Below are positions 1 through 7,458 of a DNA stretch of 11,915 nt, piece by piece. The stretch comes from Nitrosomonas eutropha. Its GTDB lineage: Bacteria > Pseudomonadota > Gammaproteobacteria > Burkholderiales > Nitrosomonadaceae. Each line of letters begins with the position of its first letter. The stretch's first letter is position 1. Both the position numbers and the translations under genes were made by a program. The notes under the pieces were generated by a model that made no database searches, was not told the DNA's origin, and saw only the letters and a program-made list of their open reading frames with translations. The stretch covers positions 1-11,915 of the forward strand of contig JACTML010000086.1 of the NCBI GenBank assembly GCA_014584635.1, in the 5' to 3' direction.

Positions 1-194
1 CCTCTGGAGTAACTTCTCAGGCACTGCATACAGCGGGACTGCATATCGGCCAGCAGGTATCACACGCAAAATTCGGGACGGGTACGATCGTAAATTGTGA
101 AGGCAGCGGTTCCGATATGCGGGTTCAGGTGAAATTTAACCAGGCCGGCACAAAGTGGCTTGCGTTAGCCTATGCCAAACTGACTCCTTTGTAG
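1..194 (+). CDS. uvrD: DNA helicase II UvrD, C-terminal end (partial, runs off the left edge)
   Basis: Only the last 63 codons are present, read from base 3 to a TAG at 192-194. The fragment contains IGQQVSHAKFGTGTIVN, then EGSG, then KWLALAYAKL at the end. From memory, this follows the E. coli UvrD C-terminus closely (GQRVRHAKFGEG..., EGSG, KWLVAAYARL). That segment is the small beta-rich tail beyond the SF1 helicase core, reported in the family to help UvrD contact RNA polymerase or DNA. UvrD unwinds DNA 3' to 5' in nucleotide excision and mismatch repair. No helicase motifs are visible because they lie outside the window. The gene converges on the minus-strand membrane protein gene, with 37 bp between the stop codons and no convincing terminator. 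Confidence 0.9.
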   Translation, partial: SGVTSQALHTAGLHIGQQVSHAKFGTGTIVNCEGSGSDMRVQVKFNQAGTKWLALAYAKLTPL

Positions 195-231
195 AAAAAT
201 CAACTGTTTAACCGAGATATCAAGAGTTGAG

Positions 232-398
232 TTATTTGGGTTCATTGTTTTCAATCTGATTGATATCTTCCCCGTTTTCACTCGGACTCTGATCAGGTTC
301 GGTACCTTCTTCCTCGTAATGAAAAATATCCTTGTAGCTGAAATAAGCTGAGGCGAATGCAACCGGAAACCATACAATGAAACCCAGTCCGTAAATTA
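232..398 (-). pseudogene. C-terminal remnant of the BPSS1780-like membrane protein, out of frame
   Basis: Reading on past the premature stop in a shifted frame gives 54 codons to a TAA at 232-234. The frame starts IYGLGFIVWFPVAFASAYFS, continues with YKDIF, and ends in an acidic tail (EEEGTEPDQ... to NNEPK). YGLG and the aromatic SYKDIF block are what I recall from the C-termini of BPSS1780-family proteins, so this belongs to the gene at 396-971. Adding one base near 396-402 would join the frames as ...LKNLRP-x-IYGLGF.... The joined product would be about 246 residues. The stretch between LKN and SYKDIF still looks some 20 residues shorter than I remember for homologues, so a larger out-of-frame deletion is also possible. 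A sequencing error cannot be excluded. Confidence 0.65.
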
Positions 399-971
399 CG
401 GCCGGAGATTTTTCAGACAGGCAAAGAAGCTTTTGCGTATGGCGATGAGAGGCGGCATCTTCTCGAAGATAACCAGCATGGGAGTAAACCAGATTGCCAT
501 CAGTAACGGGATGGTCAGCAACAGGGAGAACAAGGTGGCAGACAGGATGTCATTCATGACACCAGCCAGCTCGACCTCATTGAATCGCTTGCCATGCAGC
601 CACATGTCGATAGCGGCATCCCCTCCGCGCAGCATAAAGAAACCGGTAATAAGGATATCGCCGACCAGGTAAATTCCGCCGATGGTGACAAGAGAGGCAG
701 TGTATTTTTTGAATCCGTAAAACAGATATTCCAGTTCAAGTTTGCCGCTTAGGTCCAGTTGTCTGCATCCAGCCATAATGCCTGCCACAAAGACGGGTAC
801 GGTTAATATGCCGACAAGGCTTCCCAGATATGGAATCAGGCCCAATGTTGTTCCAATCAGCAGATAGGTGAAGCACAGGAAAATCCAGTTAAGAGGCGCC
901 AGGCGAAAAAAGTAAAAGCCGCTTAAGATCCACTGTAATCCCTGCTTGCCACGTACATATCGTGCTTCCAT
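396..971 (-). CDS. BPSS1780-like multipass membrane protein, truncated by a frameshift
   Basis: The frame encodes 191 residues starting MEARYVRGKQGLQWILSGF, which matches my recollection of the BPSS1780-family N-terminus (an MxAR start, then GWQWL.GF..F). Hydrophobic segments lie at about residues 28-47, 49-68, 90-113 and 142-169, so this is an inner-membrane protein. Its function is unknown. A stop (TAA, 396-398) falls right after SFFACLKNLRP, where homologues normally continue into a last membrane helix and a SYKDIF-like tail. That tail is present in another frame just downstream (232-396), so this is the N-terminal part of a broken gene. A short purine-rich stretch (CTGGAG) lies 8-13 nt upstream of the ATG. 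It is the last gene of the minus-strand run after thrB, with an 88-bp gap, in the uvrD/thrB/polA neighbourhood where this family is usually found. Confidence 0.75.
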   Translation of the reverse strand: MEARYVRGKQGLQWILSGFYFFRLAPLNWIFLCFTYLLIGTTLGLIPYLGSLVGILTVPVFVAGIMAGCRQLDLSGKLELEYLFYGFKKYTASLVTIGGIYLVGDILITGFFMLRGGDAAIDMWLHGKRFNEVELAGVMNDILSATLFSLLLTIPLLMAIWFTPMLVIFEKMPPLIAIRKSFFACLKNLRP

Positions 972-993
972 TGTATTTCTCCAGAGTTAGGGG

Positions 994-1028
994 ACGCCCG
1001 ATTAAAATTTTAATTGTTTATAGGGCGT
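994..1028. repeat. Nested inverted repeat upstream of the membrane protein gene
   Basis: The 88-bp gap between thrB and the membrane protein gene holds ACGCCC (994-999) and its exact complement GGGCGT (1023-1028). These arms enclose a perfect 14-bp AT palindrome, ATTAAAATTTTAAT (1001-1014). It lies 23 to 57 bp upstream of the membrane protein's ATG on the minus strand. It could be a weak thrB-side hairpin, an AT-rich promoter element or an operator. It does not look like a standard intrinsic terminator because the GC arms are short and the loop is long. Confidence 0.3.
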
Positions 1029-1059
1029 ATGTGAAAAGGATAACAGTATCTGTTAGGCT

Positions 1060-2010
1060 TCAGGTTTGAAAAGAAGGCAACACACCCGCATTGGTCTGAT
1101 GGTATTCCAGAATTTTTCTGAAGTGATCCGGATCCTTTTGATGTGTTAATTCTCCCGGGCGGGGCAGATAATAATCGTACAGACGCGACAACCAGAAACG
1201 CAGTGCGCCTGCCCGCAGCATGGCTGGCCAGGCAAGAGATTCATCTGACGTTAATGGCCGGGTCGCCTGATAGGCGTTCACGAGCGCATGCATGCGTGCT
1301 TTATCCATTGCTCCGCTGGTAAGCGTACACCAGTCATTTACAGTAATCGCCAGATCGTATAGCAAGGTATCATTACAGGCAAAATAGAAATCGATGATTC
1401 CACCAATACCGTCAGATGTAAATAAAACGTTATCACGGAAGAGATCGGCGTGAATAATTCCCTGCGGCAGGCTGGCAAAACACTGTGCTGTCTGGAATTG
1501 TAATTCATTATCAAGCAAATCCTGTTCCGGACGAGAAAGGAAAGGCATGACTGTTTGAGCTGTTGCCTGCCACCAGCCAAATCCACGCGGATTTTTATTT
1601 TCACCCGGATAATTGAGTCCTGCCAGGTGCATTCTGGCGAGTATCGTCCCGACCTGAGCACATTGTTCTTCCCGGATTTGGGTCATGGATTGCCCGGGTA
1701 AAAAAGTTACGATGGAAGCCGGTTTGTCATTTAGCATACCCAGTAAAGCGTGGCTGTGCGATTCAACAGGCTTGGGGCAGGGAATGCCCTGTTCGGAAAG
1801 GTACGCCATCAGGTCAAGGTAAAAGGGTAATTCAGCACGGGTCAGTTTTTCGAACAGGGTGAGAATAAACTTGCCTTGTGTCGTGGTGACAAAGTAGTTC
1901 GTGTTTTCTATTCCAGATGAAATACCTTGCAAATCAACCAGTGATCCAAGCGAGTAATTCTGTAGCCAGACGGCTAGCTGCTTTTTGGTAACCGGGGTGA
2001 AAACAGACAT
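1060..2010 (-). CDS. thrB: Homoserine kinase, ThrB type II (APH/choline kinase fold)
   Basis: The 316-residue protein phosphorylates L-homoserine to O-phospho-L-homoserine with ATP, the fourth step from aspartate to threonine, in the cytosol. It belongs to the aminoglycoside-phosphotransferase-like homoserine kinases rather than the GHMP type of E. coli. Visible features are [11 protein letters not shown] (31-41) as the glycine-rich nucleotide loop, a candidate ATP-contact lysine at K47, the catalytic HADLFRDNV motif (187-195, with D189 as base and N194 as Mg ligand) and IIDFYF (205-210, D207 as the second Mg ligand). The C-terminal [14 protein letters not shown] stretch also fits the family. 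Length is normal for the family (about 315-320). It starts at the first ATG after DUF2782, 87 bp downstream of that gene's stop. Position between the DUF2782 and BPSS1780-like genes matches the usual betaproteobacterial order near polA. Confidence 0.93.
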   Translation of the reverse strand: MSVFTPVTKKQLAVWLQNYSLGSLVDLQGISSGIENTNYFVTTTQGKFILTLFEKLTRAELPFYLDLMAYLSEQGIPCPKPVESHSHALLGMLNDKPASIVTFLPGQSMTQIREEQCAQVGTILARMHLAGLNYPGENKNPRGFGWWQATAQTVMPFLSRPEQDLLDNELQFQTAQCFASLPQGIIHADLFRDNVLFTSDGIGGIIDFYFACNDTLLYDLAITVNDWCTLTSGAMDKARMHALVNAYQATRPLTSDESLAWPAMLRAGALRFWLSRLYDYYLPRPGELTHQKDPDHFRKILEYHQTNAGVLPSFQT

Positions 2011-2051
2011 GAATGAGACATTAAGAAAGCGGTTTGTAAAAGATAAGGTAT

Positions 2052-2064
2052 AACCTGACAGGTT
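2052..2064. promoter_or_regulatory. Small perfect palindrome upstream of thrB, operator-like
   Basis: AACCTGACAGGTT is a perfect palindrome with 6-bp arms around one central base, 41 to 55 bp upstream of the thrB ATG in the 87-bp gap after DUF2782. Its size suits a dimeric repressor site. It has no T-tract, so a terminator is unlikely. I do not recognise the motif and see no second copy in the window, so the assignment is only suggestive. Confidence 0.2.
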
Positions 2065-2097
2065 TGCTGAAGCTGTTCAGATTCTGGCAGGCATTAC

Positions 2098-2481
2098 TCA
2101 AAAGCGGTAAATTTCCCACATGGGCACACTTATACCTGATCCCATGTCCCCTGGATGCGTCATTCCGGTAGCCCTGCGCCGATTCACGAGGTAATAGGGT
2201 TTGCCGATACGGGGCGTGATTTTGATCATGTACAGCTCACCATTGACACGGTATTCCTCAATCATTTCATCTTTTCCTTCGCGAATGGTTATTTCCGGTT
2301 CCAGTGATGGATCCAGCTCCAGTTCGGGAGGAAGGCTGCTTTTTTCTTCAGTGGAAGCAGGGGGTTCTGGAGCTTCCGGCAAAGGGATCAGATTATCCGG
2401 TTGCGATTTATTTTGTGCAGATGCCGGAGAAGATACCCAGACCAAACTGCTGCAGAGAAATAAAGTAATGACTAACCTCAT
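2098..2481 (-). CDS. DUF2782 family periplasmic protein of unknown function
   Basis: The product is 127 residues. It opens with a signal peptide (MRLVITLFLCSSLVWVSSPASA, likely cleaved after A22), so it should be exported. Residues 28-62 form a proline- and glutamate-rich linker. The conserved core follows: EITIREGKDEMIEEYRVNG (63-81), YMIKITP (84-90) and PYYLVNRRR (95-103), which is the recognisable DUF2782 signature. No catalytic residues are evident and the family's role is unknown. The frame is open much further upstream, but the ATG at 2481 is preferred because it begins a clean signal peptide and gives the normal family length; only a weak GGA lies in front of it. It sits 61 bp downstream of the LOG gene and 87 bp upstream of thrB. 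Confidence 0.85.
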   Translation of the reverse strand: MRLVITLFLCSSLVWVSSPASAQNKSQPDNLIPLPEAPEPPASTEEKSSLPPELELDPSLEPEITIREGKDEMIEEYRVNGELYMIKITPRIGKPYYLVNRRRATGMTHPGDMGSGISVPMWEIYRF

Positions 2482-2542
2482 GCTGGTGTATCCGGGTAGT
2501 TGGGGCAAGTTGGTAGCTTTCCGATGAAGTGAGTTTTCAATA

Positions 2543-3262
2543 TCAGAGATTGAGTTGTATGTTACGTTCAGCTGCTGAAGGTTCAAATCCGGAGGTTTCA
2601 TAGTAACGGAAAATTGCATCAACAACTTGAGCGGGTTCATCGACAATCTGGATGAGGTCCATATCTTCCGGGGAGATAAAGTTATCCTGAATAAGTACCT
2701 GGCGGAACCAGTCAATCATGCCTTGCCAGAAATCCGAGCAGACCAGGATGATCGGCATCTTGCGGGTTTTACCGGTCTGAACCAGGGTGAGGGCTTCCAT
2801 CAGCTCATCCAGCGTGCCGAATCCGCCTGGCATAACGACATAAGCAGTTGCAAATTTGATGAACATGTATTTGCGGGCGAAGAAGTGGCGAAAGGTCTGG
2901 CTGATATCCTGATAAACATTGCGGCGCTGTTCATGGGGGAGCTGGATGTTCAGCCCTACGCTGGGAGATTTGCCATAAAAGGCGCCTTTGTTGGCTGCCT
3001 CCATAATACCCGGCCCGCCACCGGAAATAACCGAGAATCCGGCATCCGACAATTGTCTTGCGACTGCTTCGGTTAATTTATAATGAGGGTGATCGGGATG
3101 GGTTCTTGCGCTGCCGAAAATACTGATGGCAGGCTGGATACATTCAAGCCGCTCTGTGCCTTCAACAAATTCTGCCACGATGCCGAAAACCCGCCAGGAT
3201 TCTCTGGCCGACCAGGGTTTTTCCAGGGTGAGCGCATCTCCTAATTTTGCTTGTAAACTCAT
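2543..3262 (-). CDS. LOG-family protein (TIGR00730; possible cytokinin riboside 5'-monophosphate phosphoribohydrolase)
   Basis: The 239-residue cytosolic protein has a Rossmann-like lysine-decarboxylase-like fold. It carries the two LOG signatures: GGGPGIMEAANKGA (81-94), which binds nucleotide, and MPGGFGTLDE (144-153), with the PGGxGTxxE catalytic loop and E153. R130 and K131 supply the conserved basic pair just before. Characterised LOG proteins hydrolyse the N-glycosidic bond of nucleoside monophosphates, releasing base and ribose 5-phosphate; related bacterial proteins act on AMP. The annotation 'lysine decarboxylase' sometimes given to this family is misleading. About 45 residues precede the core, typical of the longer bacterial subgroup. 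ATG 3262 is chosen because AAGGAC lies about six bases upstream. The frame stays open to 3655, but that part is antisense to polA. It is divergent from polA with 15 bp between start codons, and heads the minus-strand run to thrB. Confidence 0.9.
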   Translation of the reverse strand: MSLQAKLGDALTLEKPWSARESWRVFGIVAEFVEGTERLECIQPAISIFGSARTHPDHPHYKLTEAVARQLSDAGFSVISGGGPGIMEAANKGAFYGKSPSVGLNIQLPHEQRRNVYQDISQTFRHFFARKYMFIKFATAYVVMPGGFGTLDELMEALTLVQTGKTRKMPIILVCSDFWQGMIDWFRQVLIQDNFISPEDMDLIQIVDEPAQVVDAIFRYYETSGFEPSAAERNIQLNL

Positions 3263-3277
3263 AAAGGTCCTTGTTTG

Positions 3278-6013
3278 ATGAAAACACTTGTGCTGGTCGA
3301 TGGTTCTTCCTACTTGTATCGTGCCTTTCACGCACTCCCTGATTTGCGTAATCGCCTGAATGAACCTACTGGTGCAATTTATGGCGTGCTGAACATGTTG
3401 CGCCGCCTGTATAAAGAATACCGGCCAGATTATAGCGCGTGTGTGTTTGACGCAAAAGGTAAAACATTCCGGGAAGCTATCTATCCGCAATATAAGGCGA
3501 ACCGCCCGCCGATGCCGGCAGATCTGGTCAGCCAGATCGATCCTTTGTATACCTGTATCCAGGCGATGGGCTGGCCGTTGCTGGTGGAAGAGGGGGTCGA
3601 GGCTGATGATGTCATCGGCACGCTGGCCAAACGTGCTGCAAGTGAAGGGGTGCAATGCATCATATCGACGGGTGATAAGGATATTGCGCAGCTGGTTAAG
3701 CCGGGTATACAGCTGGTCAACACTATGAACAGCGAATCACTGGATGAAGCGGGCGTTCTGCAAAAATTTGGTGTCACACCTGACCGGATTATCGATTTTC
3801 TGGCGCTGGTTGGGGATAGTGTGGATAACGTTCCTGGTGTGGAAAAGGTCGGCCCTAAAACCGCAGTGAAATGGCTTGGCCAGTATGGCTCCCTGGATAA
3901 CCTGATTGCCCATGCGCATGAAATAAAAGGTGTAGTGGGTGAGAATCTGCGCAAAGCACTGGATTGGCTGCAGGTTTCAAGAGAACTGCTGACAATCAAA
4001 TGTGATGTACCCCTTGTCGCAGATTGGCCGGATCTGGTTGCGACTTCTCCTGATACTGCCAGGCTGATAACGCTCTATGAGCATCTTGAGTTTCAGAGCT
4101 GGTTGCGTGAACTTAAACAGTTCGGCACAGGAGAGAAAACTGATTCGAATGCAGCGATAATGATGGTGGTGGATACTCCATTGTCTGCTGCAGAAACTAA
4201 CCATGACAAGCGTGACTATCAGATCATTCTGACTGATTCGCAACTGGAAGAATGGTTGACACGATGTGAATCAGCCCGATTGACGTCAATTGACACTGAA
4301 ACAACCGGTTTAGATCCAATGGAAGCTGAACTGGTGGGTATTTCGTTGTGTGTTGAACCCGGCCAGGCAGCGTACATCCCGTTGGCGCATCAGTATCAGG
4401 GAGTACCGGCACAGCTGAATCGAGAACAAGTGCTGCGACGGCTCAAGCCTTGGCTGGAGGATGCGAATAAACTCAAGGTGGGACAAAATCTGAAGTACGA
4501 CCGGCATATATTTGCCAATCATGGAATCATGCTGAACGGCATTGCGCACGATACATTGCTGCAATCGTATGTGCTGGAATCGCATTTGTCGCATGATCTG
4601 GATAGTCTGGCGCGCCGGCATCTGGCGGTTCAGACCATCAGTTATGATGACGTAACCGGGAAGGGCGCAAAACGTATTGGATTTGACCAGGTGGAAATTC
4701 AGCAGGCGGGAATGTATGCTGCTGAAGACGCGGATATTCCTCTGCGCTTGCATCACTTTTTATATCCGGTCATCAGCAAGGATACGCATCTTGAGCATAT
4801 TTACCGGCAGATTGAAATGCCTTTGCTGGAGGTTTTGTTCCGGATCGAGCGCAATGGCGTGTTGCTTGACACGGATCTTTTGCATACCCAAAGCGGTGAA
4901 TTAACCCGACAGCTGGCTACACTTGAACAGCAGGCCCATGCGCTGGCTGGCCACGCATTTAATCTGAATTCAACCAAGCAGATTCAGGAAATTTTGTTTG
5001 GACAGCAAAAATTGCCTGTCATCAAAAAAACTCCGAAGGGTGCGCCTTCCACTGACGAAGAGGTTTTGCAGCGACTGGCTCTGGATTATCCTCTGCCCAG
5101 GGTTTTACTGGATTATCGAGGGCTTGCCAAACTCAAATCAACCTACGTTGATAAACTGCCCCAGATGGTGAACCGACAAACCGGCCGTGTACACACTAAT
5201 TACGCACAGGCAGTTGCGGTGACTGGCCGCCTGGCAAGTAACGATCCCAATTTGCAGAATATCCCGGTGCGCACGCCGGAAGGCAGGCGTATTCGTGAAG
5301 CGTTTGTTGCACCGCAAGGCTGGCATATTGTTTCAGCAGATTATTCCCAGATTGAATTGCGCATCATGGCGCATATTTCCCGGGATCCTGGATTGATACA
5401 GGCTTTTTCTGAAGGACAGGATATTCATCGTGCAACCGCTGCTGAGGTATTTGGTACTTCTGTTGAACAGGTGAGTGCGGAACAGAGACGTTATGCAAAG
5501 GTTATTAATTTCGGACTGATTTATGGCATGTCTGAATTTGGGCTGGCCTCACAACTGGGAATTGATCGCAGTGCTGCGCGTACATTTATTGACCGTTATT
5601 TTGCGCGCTATCCGGGGGTGGCTGATTACATGCAACGCACGAGGGATCTGGCAAAGCAGACCGGCTATGTTGAAACTGTCCTGGGAAGAAGGTTGCAGTT
5701 ACCGGATATCCGCAGTAGTCACCATAATCGTCGAATGGGGGCCGAACGAGCGGCAATCAATGCTCCTATGCAGGGTACAGCAGCAGATATTATTAAACTG
5801 GCGATGATTTCAGTGCATCAATGGCTGGAAAAAATGCATCTGCAAAGCAAATTGATCATGCAGGTGCATGATGAATTGGTGCTGGAGGTGCAAGGGGATG
5901 AATTACCCTTGATTAAAGAAAATTTGCCCGCATTAATGGAGAACACGCTCAAGCTTGATGTGCCACTGAAGGTGGAAGTTGGTTTTGGAAGGAATTGGGA
6001 TCAGGCGCATTGA
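3278..6013 (+). CDS. polA: DNA polymerase I with 5'-3' and 3'-5' exonuclease domains
   Basis: The 911-residue enzyme fills gaps and removes RNA primers in replication and repair. All three domains look intact. The 5' nuclease (about 1-290) shows LVDGSSYLYRAFHA, VFDAKGKTFR, GVEADDVIGTLA, STGDKDIAQL and the helix-hairpin-helix region near GVEKVGPKTA. The proofreading exonuclease keeps Exo I SIDTETTGLD (D339, E341), Exo II GQNLKYD and Exo III YAAEDAD. The polymerase has motif A ADYSQIELRIMAHIS (D688), motif B KVINFGLIYGMSEFG and motif C VHDELVLEV (D865). These sit 16-17 residues before the E. coli equivalents, fitting a 911 versus 928 length. ATG 3278 is preferred; an in-frame TTG at 3275 is slightly better spaced from AAAGG at 3264-3268. 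Its promoter must lie inside the divergent LOG gene. Confidence 0.97.
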   Translation: MKTLVLVDGSSYLYRAFHALPDLRNRLNEPTGAIYGVLNMLRRLYKEYRPDYSACVFDAKGKTFREAIYPQYKANRPPMPADLVSQIDPLYTCIQAMGWPLLVEEGVEADDVIGTLAKRAASEGVQCIISTGDKDIAQLVKPGIQLVNTMNSESLDEAGVLQKFGVTPDRIIDFLALVGDSVDNVPGVEKVGPKTAVKWLGQYGSLDNLIAHAHEIKGVVGENLRKALDWLQVSRELLTIKCDVPLVADWPDLVATSPDTARLITLYEHLEFQSWLRELKQFGTGEKTDSNAAIMMVVDTPLSAAETNHDKRDYQIILTDSQLEEWLTRCESARLTSIDTETTGLDPMEAELVGISLCVEPGQAAYIPLAHQYQGVPAQLNREQVLRRLKPWLEDANKLKVGQNLKYDRHIFANHGIMLNGIAHDTLLQSYVLESHLSHDLDSLARRHLAVQTISYDDVTGKGAKRIGFDQVEIQQAGMYAAEDADIPLRLHHFLYPVISKDTHLEHIYRQIEMPLLEVLFRIERNGVLLDTDLLHTQSGELTRQLATLEQQAHALAGHAFNLNSTKQIQEILFGQQKLPVIKKTPKGAPSTDEEVLQRLALDYPLPRVLLDYRGLAKLKSTYVDKLPQMVNRQTGRVHTNYAQAVAVTGRLASNDPNLQNIPVRTPEGRRIREAFVAPQGWHIVSADYSQIELRIMAHISRDPGLIQAFSEGQDIHRATAAEVFGTSVEQVSAEQRRYAKVINFGLIYGMSEFGLASQLGIDRSAARTFIDRYFARYPGVADYMQRTRDLAKQTGYVETVLGRRLQLPDIRSSHHNRRMGAERAAINAPMQGTAADIIKLAMISVHQWLEKMHLQSKLIMQVHDELVLEVQGDELPLIKENLPALMENTLKLDVPLKVEVGFGRNWDQAH

Positions 6014-6081
6014 TTTTTGTCTGATTATCTTCGTAAAATCAGGACTGTGTCTCTGTTCTTTGAGAATTTTTGTGAAATTTC

Positions 6082-6110
6082 TTGACTAATAAGAGACATC
6101 TATTTAGATT
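6082..6110 (+). promoter_or_regulatory. Candidate sigma-70 promoter for the desaturase gene
   Basis: In the 145-bp gap after polA, TTGACT (6082-6087) and TAGATT (6105-6110) match the -35 and -10 consensus at five and four of six positions with an ideal 17-bp spacer. The start of transcription would fall near 6117, giving a leader of about 42 nt that includes the strong Shine-Dalgarno AGGAGGG at 6141-6147, 11 nt before the ATG. No convincing polA terminator lies upstream, so read-through from polA may also contribute. Confidence 0.5.
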
Positions 6111-6158
6111 GAGCTGTTATAGAATTATTTATGATTACAAAGGAGGGTATTTACAGAT

Positions 6159-7346
6159 ATGGATATTGCATCGGTATTGTCAACCGGGCTTATTGATCTG
6201 CCGTGGTGGGGATATATTGTTGTGGCACTGGTCCTTACTCATATAACGATTGCCAGCATTACCATCTTCTTGCATCGTCACCAGGCTCACCGTGCATTGG
6301 AACTGCATCCCATCCCCAGCCATTTTTTCCGTTTCTGGCTATGGCTGACATCGGGCATGGTAACTAAAGAGTGGGCAGCTATTCATCGCAAACATCACGC
6401 AAAATGTGAAACTGTAGATGATCCCCACAGTCCGCAGATTTTCGGAATCAAAAAGGTGCTGTCTGAAGGAGCAGAACTCTATAAGATTGAGGCCAAAAAC
6501 AAGGAAACACTTGAACGTTACGGGCACGGAACCCCGGATGACTGGATGGAACGCCACGTGTATACCAAGCACAGCGTGGCAGGTATTGTATTAATGCTGA
6601 TTATCAATGTAGTGCTATTTGGATCGATTGGTTTAACAATCTGGGCTGTGCAAATGATGTGGACGCCGATATTTGCAGCGGGTGTCATCAACGGCATCGG
6701 TCACTACTGGGGGTATCGCAACTTCCGTCCGGAAGATGCGAGTACCAATATCAGCCCATGGGGAATATTGATTGGCGGGGAAGAGCTGCACAACAACCAT
6801 CACGCTTATCCAACTTCAGCCAGGTTATCCAACAAATGGTATGAATTTGATATTGGCTGGATGTATATCCGGATACTGGAGATGATGGGACTGGCACGAG
6901 TGAAGAAAACAGCTCCCAAGCTGCAGCTGAACAAAGCTAAAACTCAGTGTGACCTGGAAACGTTACAGGCAGTTATTTCTCATCGTTACGAAGTATTGGC
7001 GAAATATACCAAATCGCTGAAAGTTGCATTTAAAAGCGAGCTGTCTTCGTTGCAGCAAGCTGCGATTGAGCTGGGTGTCGACGGTTCAACTTTAAGGAAT
7101 TGGATACTGGCTGATGCGAAAACCCTGAAGGAAGAGGAGCGTAGCAAGCTGGATCAAGCGTTGAGTCATACCCAGAAGCTGGATACGCTTTATCGGATGA
7201 GAGAAGAGCTATCTTCGATATGGGAGCGGTCAGCAGCTACCAAGGATGAACTGCTCAAGCAGCTTGAAGACTGGTGCCGTCGTGCAGAAGAGAGCGGTAT
7301 CGAGTTTCTAGAGAATTTTTCACGCAGATTGAGATGCTATGCGTAG
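6159..7346 (+). CDS. Membrane fatty acid (acyl-CoA type) desaturase with a transposase-like C-terminal extension
   Basis: The 395-residue protein is an integral-membrane di-iron desaturase that introduces a double bond into acyl chains using O2; the substrate and bond position cannot be read from sequence. The three histidine boxes are complete: HRHQAH (H39-H44), HRKHH (76-80) and HNNHH (211-215). Hydrophobic segments lie at about 15-37, 55-67, 138-160 and 163-182. The desaturase core ends near residue 250. Beyond it are a helical, charged stretch (255-300), an HTH-like segment (AAIELGVDGSTLRNW, 301-315) and a tail (315-395) with EERSKLDQAL, MREELSSIWE and LEDWCRRAEESGIEFLENFS. That tail resembles the end of ISL3-family transposases. 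I recall similar tails in other betaproteobacterial desaturases, so this is probably an established fusion. A strong ribosome site and its own promoter precede it, and a strong terminator follows. Confidence 0.9.
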   Translation: MDIASVLSTGLIDLPWWGYIVVALVLTHITIASITIFLHRHQAHRALELHPIPSHFFRFWLWLTSGMVTKEWAAIHRKHHAKCETVDDPHSPQIFGIKKVLSEGAELYKIEAKNKETLERYGHGTPDDWMERHVYTKHSVAGIVLMLIINVVLFGSIGLTIWAVQMMWTPIFAAGVINGIGHYWGYRNFRPEDASTNISPWGILIGGEELHNNHHAYPTSARLSNKWYEFDIGWMYIRILEMMGLARVKKTAPKLQLNKAKTQCDLETLQAVISHRYEVLAKYTKSLKVAFKSELSSLQQAAIELGVDGSTLRNWILADAKTLKEEERSKLDQALSHTQKLDTLYRMREELSSIWERSAATKDELLKQLEDWCRRAEESGIEFLENFSRRLRCYA

Positions 7347-7376
7347 CTTTTTTCTTTTTACCTGAGAAGTATAAGT

Positions 7377-7419
7377 CAGGCAATAAAAAACCCGCGAGAA
7401 GCGGGTTTTTTATTGCCTG
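7377..7419. terminator. Bidirectional intrinsic terminator between the desaturase gene and rpmG
   Basis: A perfect 19-bp inverted repeat (7377-7395 and 7401-7419) encloses a GAGAA loop. The CCCGC/GCGGG core is flanked by six A's on the left and six T's on the right, so a GC stem with a U-tract forms in RNA from either strand. It lies 30 bp after the desaturase stop and 39 bp after the rpmG stop, exactly where convergent transcription should end. Confidence 0.93.
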
Positions 7420-7458
7420 CTGTACACAACACAAGCCACACAAAAATCCAAAAACGTA

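Noticed and set aside
2098..2715. A 205-residue version of the DUF2782 protein
   Set aside because: The upstream part overlaps the LOG gene 3' end in another frame and would hide the signal peptide.
2543..3655. A 370-residue reading of the LOG frame starting at 3655
   Set aside because: The extra 131 N-terminal residues are antisense to polA and unlike the family; ATG 3262 has a ribosome site and gives the usual length.
3481..3999. A 172-codon open frame on the minus strand inside polA
   Set aside because: It is antisense to the well-conserved 5' nuclease domain, has a serine/threonine-rich shadow composition and no family resemblance.
6020..6041. CTGATT/AATCAG inverted repeat after polA as a terminator
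   Set aside because: The 6-bp stem is AT-rich, the loop is long and no T-tract follows.
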